The translations under genes were made by a program, and so were the position numbers. Shown here piece after piece: positions 35,330-47,000 of a DNA stretch of 64,000 bases. The stretch is from Siphonodentalium dalli. Its lineage: Eukaryota; Mollusca; Scaphopoda; Gadilida; Siphonodentaliidae. The notes under the pieces were generated by a model. The model was not told where the DNA came from and ran no database searches. It saw only the letters and a program-made list of their open reading frames with translations. The stretch spans positions 132,387,282-132,451,281 of the forward strand of contig CP136062.1 of assembly GCA_032622095.1 (NCBI GenBank). Reading direction: 5' to 3'. The number at the start of each line of letters is the position of its first letter. Position 1 is the first letter of the stretch.

Positions 35330-35746
35330 ACTAGCCTGCCATTTGCAGAATGAGGTCCCCAGAGGGTGAATTTGGTGATGCTATCCCACAAGTGGGCTAG
35401 CATCACCAAATTCACCCTCTGGTGGACCTCATTCTGCTTAGGCCTCCTCTGGGAAGTATCTATGAACATTGTTTTTGGTTACTTTTTCCCTTCTGGGAAG
35501 TTTCTATATTCCCTGATTTGCAGAAGATAAAATTCATAATCAAGGTGACAAATGGTGAACATCATCAACTTCAACTGGGGAACTTCAATCGGATCCTATG
35601 TCTCCCATAGCAATTGAGGTCTAAGCAGAATGAGGTTCCCAGAGCATGAGTTTGGTGATGCTAGCCCGCTGTGCGGAATAGCATCACTAAATTCACCATC
35701 TGAGAACCTCATTCTGCAAATGACAGACACACTATTTGCTGGCTTG
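35330..35746. mobile_element. hAT-type MITE of the CAAGCCTTGAAATAG family, left end truncated
   Basis: Repeated blocks GCAGAATGAGGT(C/T)CCCAGAG, AATTTGGTGATGCTA and their complements appear in two inverted pairs around a unique centre. The right end reads GACAGACACACTATTTGCTG then GCTTG. Confidence 0.75.
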
Positions 35747-35872
35747 TAAATGCCATGATGGAAACTAAAGTAATGTCATGGTACATCGATCTAAGATGAC
35801 AGAGATGGACGTCACTATCTAAGGAACATAACTTCAGAAAAAAATGGACAAAACCTGTTATATGTGGATATT

Positions 35873-36150
35873 CAGTAATGCCCTAATTAATCGACTCCTT
35901 AACCACAGCAGAATTATGGGTAACTTTTCAGGATTTAGTCGGAAATATGGCTTGTTGCCATTCATGGGAAAGCTCTCATTGAGAGCTTTCCGATGAATTG
36001 CAACAAGCCATATTTCCGACTAAATCCTGAAAAGTTACCCATAATGAGAGCTTTCCCATGAATGGCAACAAGCCATATTTCCGACTAAATCCTGAAAAGT
36101 TACCCATAATTCTACTGTGGTTAAGAAGTCGATTAATTAGGGCATTACTG
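35873..36150. mobile_element. foldback of the CAGTAATGC family (TA-target)
   Basis: The ends CAGTAATGCCCTAATTAATC and the complement are perfect. Arms include GCAGAATTATGGGTAACTTT and GTCGGAAATATGGCTTGTTG. An extra partial arm is duplicated in the centre. Confidence 0.85.
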
Positions 36151-36576
36151 TTGTTCCCTTTCTGCTGATTCATGAGCATATAAAGATAATCCAAACAAGA
36201 TGTGACTGTGATACAGAGATCCGAAGTTGCCACAGATGGGTTATCACTCTCATGGCCATACTTCTGCAACAAATTAATGGATGAAACCTACTCCATTTGG
36301 ATATCTCTTTCCCCATAGTGGTTAATAAGTATACCAAAGATAATTGAAATCTGACCAATGGTGAATGAGAAAGAGATCTCCTAAGTTGTTAGACACTCAT
36401 TTACGTTCTGCTGAAAAGTTAAAGAAATGACCTTGAATTTATTATCTAGCGATCTGTAATCCTGAATGAATGAGATGGCATAAAGGGTTTTCTCTCCTGG
36501 TCTTCAATTTATCCAGGGATCCCACAAGTCACAACTAACACAATTCAATTCTGTTCAAGGTCATTTTTCAACAATC

Positions 36577-36810
36577 TTAACATGTTCTTTACTAAATACT
36601 CATTGGCAAGTAGTTACCATAGAAAATGTTAAGATAATAATTTCAACAAACTGCTGTTTGTTGCCCTTATTATCTGAACTTTTACCTCTAATGAATAGGA
36701 CTACTTTTACAATTGTAATGTATTATCACCCCTCCAGATGAATAATATATCATTCCAATGTATAATTTTATAACTGAATGGGAGAATAGATTTAGTAAAC
36801 AAATTGTTAA
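36577..36810. mobile_element. TTAA MITE of the TACTAAATACTCATTG family
   Basis: TTAA at both edges. It shares ACTAAATACTCATTG, TAATTTCAACAAACTGCTGT, CCCTCCAGATGAATAATA and TGGGAGAAT with the family. Diverged. Confidence 0.65.
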
Positions 36811-38783
36811 ATGCTATCAATTATAAAATTCAAGGTTATTAAAAAAATAATATATATAATTTCAAGACCATCTAAATATGGTAATATATGATTGGAATCA
36901 ATTGTGACATTGGTAAGCAGTTGTCTATTTCTTCGTCTTCGGGGTTAAAAAAAATATTAGATTTTAGTCGAGGAACCCACTCATCAAAGCCCAAAGTTAT
37001 CAGATTTAGAGTTTTGAAATCTGTTATTTTTAACCACATCGAATATTTGGCAGTCTGGCAAGTATTCAACGAATGCCAACCGACATACTCTCGATACCAA
37101 ATTGTATTTAACAAAATGTTGATATAAACACATTTCGGGCAATTTTATACTATAGTTGACAGGGGTGAGCATTATTTTTGGCAATTTATCGATTCTGATA
37201 ACTGAAGGGGCATTTCAAGAAATGTTGTTGGAATCTGATATGGGGTCCATTAAATTGGAGTGTACCTTTAATGGTCCAAACCTTCAATTGCAGAAAGAGT
37301 TGTAATTTCATGCATTTCTTGGATTTGCCACTTTGCAGCAAGCACAAGGATGGACAAAAAGAGACACAAACAAGATGATTTGTCAATAATAATACTTGGT
37401 ATTTATTATTATATTACGATACTGACTACACATTTGAGTTTGGATGATTGTAATGAACAGATAATATAACAGCATAATGCCAGAACCATGCACTCAAATA
37501 TAATCAACTTATCAATCACGACCATCTCGTGATAACAAGCAATCAATGATAATCAACAGAATTAAAGCAACTTCAGCGAACAAAATGCTGAATCTGAGAG
37601 AGCAAAGAAAAAAAACTCAAGTTTTCGTCATGATCTGAATATGTATTTTTTGAACTGCTGAATAATGAATAAAACATGTATGCACAAATCCATCAACAGT
37701 AATGAATTTTTGCATGCAAGTTGTTGGATAATTTTATTTTTTTCTTGCATATAATTATCTTTCACCACATAATTAATATATATGCTAGTGACCATTTGAT
37801 AGTTTTTTCATGAGTTTTGATCATATAAAACACATATTAATGATGCATGTATCAAATGGATAGTAATCCACATCTGTGGTAAATAGCTTGGTCTAGACAT
37901 ATCTATTTGCTCACACATAACATAAGTTATTATGGTAAAGGGATTGGAAGTCAAGTGTTTAACACTTAGAGTTCCCTCCTCTCCCCTCACTTTGAGTCAT
38001 TTCCAACCAATCATAAACGTTTGCAAACTTAAAAAAAAAATAAGTTCAAGAGTTTTTTTTTATCTCTGGAAGTGTAAATAACCATATCTGAATATTTGAA
38101 AGAATATAATCACCAAATGTCAAATAATAACGAGAACTTTTTGCTCCAGAAACCTGTTATCGTCACCGAAAACTGACACAAAAATCAGATTATCCCATTG
38201 GTAGCTCAGTACCAGATACCAACTTAAACAATTCAGAAAAAAAGCATAAAAATAAAGATTTTTGTGAACACCTTAACAAAATAGTTGAATACAGATGAAC
38301 TTTGGTATATGGAATCATAATTAAATGCAAATTGGATGATCATAAAGTTTCGGTGATGTTATGAATATAAATGGAATTCAGATATCTGACCCAATAGATA
38401 GTGAACAAGAATCATGGAAATATAATGCTCAATCACTATAATGGGGGAACAAACCAGCCATTTAAACGTCTTTGACAATGAAAGTTCGTGATTGGGACCA
38501 TCTCCAAGTGACTGACAACCTTTTTCCAAGAAAAATATTTCTCTGGAGAGAAACAGAATGAAAGATATGTATAGAAGTCAGTGAAGAATTTTTTTAAAAT
38601 AAAACCTGGTGCTCAAAGAACTGCATTGTAAGGCAGTCACACATATCTTGACTGTATAGCAAAGGGTCCGATCAATTTTTCAACATGCGTAAATATATTC
38701 ACTAAAATCTAACAAGCACTTTATATAAAGTAACAAACCAACAATAACATAGTAAAACAATCAACTGTGTAAGTAAGTGTAAG
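36811..38783. other. 2-kb gene-free 3' flank of the ZFHX locus with one MITE fragment
   Basis: 36925-37271 is a partial copy of the AGGTACTC TTAA-MITE family (ATTTTAGTCGAGGAACCCAC ... TGTACCTTTAA). The remaining 1.5 kb is AT-rich with no supported frame. Confidence 0.5.
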
Positions 38784-39189
38784 CAAGTCTGCAAATAGTG
38801 TGTCTGTCATTTGCAGAATGGGGTGCCCAGAGGGTGAATTTAGTGATGCTATCCCACACAGTGGATCTGGGATCCTCATTCTGCTTTGGCCTCAATTGCT
38901 ATGGGAGACCTAGGATCAGAATGAAGTTCCCCAGTTGAAGTTGGTGATGTTCACCCATTTAGTCACCTCGACTTTATGAATTTTATCTTTTGAAAATTAG
39001 GGGATATAGCAACTTTATAAAAAGTAACTAAAAACAATGTTAATTTGAGACTATATATACTTCTCAGAAGATGAGGCCTAAGCAGATGGTGAATTTGGTG
39101 ATGCTAGCCCACTGTGTGGGATAGGATCATCAAACTCACCCTCTGGTGACCTCATTCTGCAAATGACAGACACACTATTTGCAGACATG
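38784..39189. mobile_element. 406-bp hAT-type MITE with 8-bp target duplication
   Basis: Inverted ends CAAGTCTGCAAATAGTGTGT and its near-perfect complement. Flanking 8-mers are AGTGTAAG (38776-38783) and GGTGTAAG (39190-39197). Confidence 0.85.
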
Positions 39190-39395
39190 GGTGTAAGAAT
39201 CATTGTAAGCTCTGCATGAACACAAATGTATTATTATTTACTCAGCCCACACAGGTATACTAAACCATAGAAATATTGCAATTATTCCAAATTTATCATG
39301 ATGAGGACAAACTGTTCTAGGAGTATTTTTATTTTCTCTTCAGGTGATTTTAGAATCATGGTATATATGTAATGCCAGCATTACAAAACTACCGA

Positions 39396-39634
39396 CTAAC
39401 CCTTTCTTCACTAAATGGACTCTTCCATTATTTCATCTGGAGGGGTGTTCAGGAAATATAGGAAGACGGCACAGACGAAATGATAATACAAGTGCAGAAG
39501 GATTCATATTCATTGGTGGGAAATGTTCAGATAATAAGTTCAACAAACAACCATATGCTGTTTGTTGAACTTATTATCTGAAAATTTCCTAAGGGAACTG
39601 GTAATCAACGAGTCGTCAGTAGAGTAAGGGTTAA
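39396..39634. mobile_element. TTAA MITE of the TACTAAATACTCATTG family, reversed
   Basis: It runs AACCCTTTCTTCACTAAATG through the internal palindrome AAGTTCAACAAAC/GTTTGTTGAACTT to AAGGGTTAA. The left target is mutated to CTAA. Confidence 0.7.
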
Positions 39635-40113
39635 TAGCCATGTTTATTTTGAATTCACTTCACACTTCAGCCTTTTGTTGTTATAACAATATTCTTATCA
39701 TGAAAGCATTATGATATATCCATGATAAATGGAAGACATTTGCCATCAGATATGAGGATCAGCTTAGTTGTTAATCTTTTGTTTAATTCAAAGGGAATTC
39801 TATCTGCTTGCTTTTGTAATTCGGCAGGAAGAAAACTTAGCAATTACTAGGCAATTCATCAACACATTCAATTTATACAAATAAATTAGAAGTTATTAGT
39901 TTATATATTTAATATCTGAAGTGTGAAGCTATCTGATCCAACTAGACAGATTGACTTTAAAATAATAACAAATTGCTGAAATGACCGAAATACTGAATAG
40001 AGAGACTGAGTAGGAAAGATGCAAGATTGTTAAACATTAGACAGAAACAAGTATCCAGAAGACAAGAAAATAACATCAACAAAGAATGACCCAAACATTA
40101 ACTCATCAACATA

Positions 40114-40534
40114 TTAAAGGGACACAAGGTCTTCGAAGTGGGTTCATGCAAAATAACATTAATTTTATAGAAGTCTGCAAAACAACTATCATCAACAAGT
40201 ACAAGTAAAAATAGATCGATTTCGTTCTTATTTTCATTATTAATAAATCTCCCAATACGAGAGTTCACATATTGAAACCACTAAAAATATTACTGTTACA
40301 GTGGCAGCACCAATCAATGTAAAATTAGACAAAAAAGTTTAATAAAAATTTGATGGTAAACATTGCAGACAATTAAAGCATTGAAAAATATTTCAACATG
40401 CAAATTTTTTTATTGGAGAACAATCAATATGAATATAAGAATCTATTTATCCATGTTTTTCTTAGTGGTGATGTTTCTACAGACTTTTATATTTTATCAC
40501 ATTTACACAATTCGAGTGCCTTGGGTCCCTTTAA
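40114..40534. mobile_element. 421-bp TTAA-target MITE, GGGACACAAG family
   Basis: TTAA at 40114-40117 and 40531-40534 flank AGGGACACAAGG and CTTGGGTCCCT. Interior arms match 34240-34955. Confidence 0.8.
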
Positions 40535-40767
40535 GCTCATGTCAGGACCCAAACAAATAATAACCCGAAGTGAGAAATAAGTCCCAGATCTGTACAATTG
40601 GTAACGTTTTTACAATCTTGGATGTGTCTTAATATTAGCAGCCCTCACCTGGGAAAGCTCTTAATTAAATATCTCAGTATTTTCTTCACTTTCCATTTTT
40701 TTAATAGAGATGCCAAGTTTCATTTGTTGACCCTTCCATGACTGGAGCTTCGGCCTAACAATAGTTA

Positions 40768-40979
40768 CAGTAATGCTCTAAGTAATCGACTTCTTAACCA
40801 CAGCAGAATTATGGGTAACTTTTCAGGATTCAGTCGGAAATATGGCTTGTTGCCATTCATCGAAAGCTCTGCCCGAGAGCTTTCCGATGAATGGAAACAA
40901 GCCATATTTCCGACTAAATCCTGAAAAGTTACCTATAATTCTGCTGTGGTTAAGAAGTCGATTACTTCGAGCATTACTG
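40768..40979. mobile_element. foldback of the CAGTAATGC family with TA duplication
   Basis: TA on both sides (40766-40767, 40980-40981). Near-perfect palindrome around GAAAGCTCTGCCCGAGAGCT. Arms contain ATGGGTAACTTTTCAGGATT. Confidence 0.88.
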
Positions 40980-41815
40980 TACCTTGACCATGGAAGCAGG
41001 TGCATTATCTTATGCATGAGGCTCCATACGGGAGACTCGCATACATAAGATTATGCACTGGCACATGATCTTTAATGCTGTACCAGCACAGCTCCCATCA
41101 TTAAAGGGTTAAAATGGACATTGTTTTAAGAGAAACAAGGAATTAAAAATAGACAGGTTTAGCATGAGAAACTTCTATAAGTTCTGGTCAGTTTTAAAGG
41201 TCATATGATATATATGATCACCAGACATTCTCTCATATCAATAAAGGTAGATCATATTTATCTGTATACGAAAATGTCTGGCGTTTATAAGTTCTTGATC
41301 TAAACCTGTTTAAAGATTAAATGCCTCAATTAGAAAAGTGATATATTCTATTATGCAGATAGTCAATTGGTGCATTTCAGTTGCAATGTATAAAGAGTAC
41401 AGGGCCGGGAACCAACATAATAATTTGGTAGAAAATGGCGGCAAGATGTCTCGCATCAAAGTGAGTATTCGTTTTCTTCACCCATATAAATAATTAAACT
41501 AAACATGATAGCGAATGAGCTATATATCAATTTATGCTAGCTCACTATGAGTCCTGTCCCCATATAAATATAACTATTGATAATTTTTTAGTGTTCAAGT
41601 GAGTTCGGTCACAATTTTGCGAGGTTGTGAAATTTGAACGCCATTTTTTTGAGATAGCTCATTAGTCTAATAGCTTGCTGATATCTTTAGAAATATATAA
41701 ACAAAATTAATTTTGAAATTGCCAGGCATGGCATTTTGCTGCAAATTTGAAGAAAATTATGACATTGGTTCCCCGACTCTCTGGAGTCATAACATGTCCA
41801 AAGCAACCTGTCATA

Positions 41816-42028
41816 CAGTAATGCCCTAAGTAATCGACTCTTTAACCACAGCAGAATTATGGGTAACTTTTCAGGATTTAGTCGGAAATATGGCTTGTTG
41901 CCATTCATCGGAAAGCTCTCCCTGAGAGTTTTCCGATGAATGGCAACAAGCCATATTTCCGACTAAATCCTGAAAAGTTACCCATAATTCTGCTGTGGTT
42001 AAAGAGTCGATTACTTAGGGCATTACTG
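41816..42028. mobile_element. foldback of the CAGTAATGC family with TA duplication
   Basis: TA flanks at 41814-41815 and 42029-42030. This 213-bp copy is almost a perfect palindrome centred on GGAAAGCTCTCCCTGAGAG. Confidence 0.9.
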
Positions 42029-42695
42029 TACATAACGCTGTATAGAATAAAGAAAGTGCGACATTTATACTCCGGGTGAGAGTAAACGCATGTAAAATAG
42101 GAAACCTTCCTTGAAAATAAAAATAAACAATTTTGTACATTTTTTACATGAATATCTCTTAACTTCTTATATATTGGCATGCTAAAAATTAATATTAGTA
42201 TGTATCCAGATATATGAATCATTATCACATTAAATAGAAATAATTGACAAAGAATGTAGTGAGACATTTCAGTGGTGCTCAGATATATGAACATTGTGAA
42301 TACGAAGCACCAACCGAATAATAAATGCCAACATGCAGTAACCAAGCGACGTTAGCTACTGAACACTATTCATAGGGAACGTCATGGATAGTGGAATCTT
42401 GAGCTTTGGTAAATTTGAAGATACTAAATTAAAAAAAAAAATTCTTTTTCAAAATCTTGTAAGTTTTTTGTGTAGATTTTGTTAGCATTTCATACAAGAT
42501 GAAATATAATATTTTGTTTTGAAAACACAGTGTTAACAATTACTGGGAACACATGAATGCAATAATTTCAAATAGCTGAGACAGAATATTTTTGCACCAT
42601 GGAAATACTTTTATTCTTAAATTAGTTATCATAGTAATAGAAACAGTTCTCCAAAATTGCTACAAATAGCATGTACATGTAACTGCTAAATATGA

Positions 42696-42708
42696 TTTTA
42701 TTTTTATT
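42696..42708 (-). terminator. candidate polyadenylation signal for the ZFHX gene
   Basis: On the minus strand this reads AATAAAAATAAAA, about 710 bases past the ZFHX stop codon. It is the first canonical AATAAA I found downstream. In AT-rich DNA such hexamers are common, so this is only a candidate. Confidence 0.25.
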
Positions 42709-43126
42709 ATAATATGAAAACTGTCTTGAGGGGTACATATTGGGAGTGCCTGCCCCTCTCTAGACTCTGCCATTGGCTGAATGATTAATGACACTGCACA
42801 CAGTGAAAATAATGTACGAATACTAAGTGGTCATGAAGATGAAATTCAAATCCAAGGGAACTTTTAAATGCGCAAACTTGCCACAGACAAATCACCATGA
42901 CAACATGAAATGAAAACATGCATAATATTTATGCAAATAACCACATCACAGCACCCTGTCTATAAGCAACCAATAACCTTGACCTTTCAATCATATATCA
43001 GTCTGACTATATACTACGAGAATCATCCATTTACACAACTATTCACAAGTTTTTTTGTTTTTTGGATAAAACATGATTGCAGTAAATATATTCTGTATGA
43101 TCCCAGATTAATACGAAGGATGAACT

Positions 43127-43256
43127 GATGTCTGTTATATGTGCCCATGGCAATATGCGATGAGGCGACGATGTCTGTTACAATTTGCCCAAGGCAATAT
43201 GCGATGAGGCGACGATGTCTGTTATAGTTGCCCATGGCGATATGCGATGAGGCAGC
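43127..43256. repeat. three tandem copies of a ~44-bp unit in the presumed ZFHX 3' UTR
   Basis: The unit includes GATGTCTGTTA, then GCCCATGGCAATATGCGATG and AGGCGACG, starting near 43127, 43170 and 43214 with few differences. It lies 160-290 bases beyond the ZFHX stop codon, so it is probably transcribed as 3' UTR. Confidence 0.7.
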
Positions 43257-43416
43257 GATTTTTTTCGAGCACTAGTATCAATTGTAGACAATACTGATAA
43301 GTTCAGACGTAAGTTAAAACACAGATTACTTGGAATCGTCATCACAGTCAGGCATTGTAGAATCCCCGGAACTAGAAATGCAGCAATTATGCACAAATAA
43401 ACACATCTTTTAACAG

Positions 43417-44024
43417 CTAAGTCTCCTCCACAGAATTCTCACCGATTCGTATACTTTTTGCATTCAGACTAGTGGATAAGTTAGAATAGTCTAGCTTCGT
43501 GCCATTCGGAACACCAAGCGAATGTCTAGCTATTTTTTGTGCACTATCTGAAGCAGGCGAGGAAACCTTTTGCCGTAATTTCCCAGCTTTAGATTTATGC
43601 ACCTCTGCCTGACAATGTTGCTTGTACTCATTTAGAGTGGAACATTTTTCGGAGCATGCCCGGCAGTCATATTGGATCTGTTCCAGTTTCAACATCGTTT
43701 GAATGTTTTCAGGTAATTTTCCTCCAGGAAAGCACAATGTTTGTTGATGATTGACACAAGCTTCTTTGGCAGGGTAGACCATGTGACATTTTTTACAGAT
43801 AAATCCGACGTCAACCATCGACTCGCCGGCACATGCATAGTCCAAGCTGGAGACCATGGATTTCAGGTCGTTCATTGATTTACAGTCCTGTGTGTACTGA
43901 GCCACAGTTGACGTCTCCTCCGATAGTTTTAATGTGACGTCCTTGATCGACTGTTGAGGAATCTGTAGCATGACCAATGGTGTCCCAAACGTCAGTGGAT
44001 CAAACGCCATCATCTGTTCAGCTC
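43417..44024 (-). CDS. ZFHX3/4: ZFHX exon H: C-terminal exon with two zinc fingers and stop
   Basis: The acceptor TTTTTTGCAG|GA leads into 201 codons and a TAG stop at 43417-43419. Two fingers are present: a C2HC-like one, [22 protein letters not shown], and a C2H2 one, [24 protein letters not shown] similar C-terminal pair closes vertebrate ZFHX3 and ZFHX4. The tail is basic and Ser-rich and ends [11 protein letters not shown]. Confidence 0.95.
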
Positions 44025-47000
44025 CTGCAAAAAAGTAAGAATAAATAAATTGAAGCTTTCTGTACCAAGAATTAATCATTTCTCAAAATACTCATTGATG
44101 AGTAGTTCCCACAGCAAATGTTCACATAAGTTCAACAAACGACCATACTTATTATTTAAACATTTCCCAACTATGAATATGAATTCGCCCACTTGTATGA
44201 TCATTTCGTCTGGCTGTCTGTCATCTGCTCATATATCCTTAACATCCCTCGTAATGAATAATAGACCATTCCAATGTATACTTTTCTAACTGATTGGGAG
44301 AATTCATTCGGTATAGAAAGTGTTAAAGAACAACAGCTAGGAAAATTGAATTTGCAACCCAAAGATTATTCAATGTCTGTCACATTAGTTATTCTCTGCT
44401 ATACAGTGTAGAAGTCAGCACACACAAATAGCATAATAAATGATATTTGTGAATGTAAAGTGACAATACAAACATTCAGAAGAAAGCATGCATTTTGTTA
44501 TCATAAATTGTAATCTGTTTTTTGAGAAGGAAGTATATTTATGTTGATTTTAGCATAAGGGGCGAGATGTAGAATGTAACAACCACTCACCTGGCATGAT
44601 ACCGGGTTGCATCATTGGCATGCCAAGACCAGCTGGAGGAACGTACCCAGGAATATTTGGGTACATGAGCGGCAGCATTGACGGGTCCATACCAGGAGGC
44701 ATGAATGAGCCAAAGGGGTTCAGCATCTGATGATTGAGAAACTCCTCACCAGGTTTCCGCCCTTCTGTAAATATAATTAGATTACATTATAACATGGAAT
44801 ATCAAGCTCTAAAATCACTAAAGATGGGCCTATCTCTTTCTACAAGCCTTGAAACAGGGTGTCTGTCATTTGCAGAATGAGGTCCCCAAAGGGTGAATTT
44901 AGTGATGCTACCCCGCATAGCAGAGGGTGAATTTGGTGATGCTAGCCCGCAATGCGGGGTAGCATAACTAAATTCACCCTCTGGGGACCCCATTCTGCAA
45001 ATGACAGAAATACTATTTCAAGGCTTGTCTTTCCAACAAGTTATATATAGTTTATGGGGCATAAAATAATAAATATGAATCGACGTCCTGCCCGGAAACA
45101 CTTCAATCAAATTTTTATCAAATTTTTACAATTTTATCTCACATAATATTTAAAAATTTGGGGGACAGTTTTACCGGCTATTTTAAGAACGAAAATTTAT
45201 AGGCACATTTGGAGCGTAGCAAGAGGGTGATATCTTGTTAGAAATCTCTATCAAGGAAAAATGTCTTTTTGATTCAGATATTCTGCAGGAATAAACCACT
45301 TTATTATGCCATTATAGAAAAATAATATACACAATATTCACAGAAAAAGGTATTTGAAGTCTTGAAATCGAGCTTGATAAGTTGATATAATAAAAATTCT
45401 GTTGCTGTTGTAATTGTGGCCCGGGAAAAGATACACCAATGGATTGCTCCGTAATCTTCTGCAGAATTGTTCTGATACAGTAAAAGTAAGTTCAACAAAC
45501 AGCCTCAACAGTTCAATGAATTTATTGTCTGTATATCCTCGATGACTGAATGATGACTTATCATCCTAATTATATGATATACAGATTAAAAGATATAAAT
45601 TAGCTACTGTTTGAAACAGGAAGCTATGAAATCTAAAAAGTATTTAAAACATAAAATTATGTTTTATTGCTATAACAGCAAGTGTACCTGTACTACGTAG
45701 GACATGGTACTCACCTTCTAGTTTAATATCACCCGGTTTCTTTTCGAGTCTATCATTTTCTTTGGATCTTTCATTTTTGGCGCTATACGATTTCCCCAAT
45801 CCTGTAAACAAATATTCAGTTATTATAATTTTTCTCTAAACAACAACCCCAAATACATTGAAACAAGGCTAAACTAGGTCTGTAAATACCGCAAGGCAGT
45901 AGACAAGTTCCATGCTAAATTCAAATGACAATTTACTGACCTATGCAGTGGCTATGTGAGCTTGATAAGCTCAATATGATTTCGTTCACAAGAGTACAAT
46001 GTAAAGAAGACAAACAGAGAATTTCATACAGATTATAAAAAACTTTATAATTCTTCGCAGATAAAATATCAACCCTTTCTATACTAAATACGCATTGATG
46101 AGTAGTTATCCCTCAGAAATGTTCAGATAATAAGTTCAACAAATGACCATATTATCTGAACATTTCCCTCCAATAAACTGAACTCCTGTTGTAGTTGTGA
46201 TATCTGCTTATGTTACTTGTACATCCCTCTAAATCAATAATAGACCTTTCCAATGTAGACTTTTTTAACATGGTTGGGGGAATCCAATTTAGATTTAGCA
46301 TAGAAAGTGTTAATGAGGTGGCACTTATTCCACCATATATTAACCCAAGGACAGTCAACTGCAGTGAGAAAATATTTAATTTTTTTTTTTTTTACAAAAT
46401 GGATTCTCCCTTCAGTTGTAAAAATTAATACATTGGAATGGTCAATTATTCATCTGGAGTGGTGTACAGGAAATATAAGCAGACAACAGATAATACAAGT
46501 GCAGAAGGCTTCCTATTCACAGGTGGGAAATATTCACGAAATATGTTTGTTTGTTGAACTTCTTATCTTAACATTTTCTGACGGAACTAATTGTCAATGA
46601 GTATTTAACCCATTCAGCGCCAAGTCCGATTTTTGTATCATCCCATATTTCCTTGATCATTTAAAAAAAAAATTGATCAAGGAAATATGGGTTGATACAA
46701 AAATCAGACTTGGCACTGAAAGGGTTAATAGAGAAATTGTTAAAAACAAAATTATTTTATGAAGCAAGCCTTGAAATAGCGTGCCTGTCATTTGCAGAAT
46801 GAGGTCCCCAGAGGGTGAATTTAGTGATGCTACCCCGCATAGCGGGCTAGCATCACCAAATTCACCCTCTGGGGACCTCATTCTGCTTACGGGTAGCATC
46901 ACTAAATTCACCCTCTGGGAACCTCATTCTGCAAATGACAGACACAATTATTTCAAGGCTTGTTATGAAGGATATTAATTTACCTCCGAATCCTCCCATT

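Noticed and set aside
41905-42345. 146-residue open frame on the minus strand
   Set aside because: It runs through a palindromic foldback copy at one end and has no recognisable domain; the fold-back part recurs in other copies as the same peptide.
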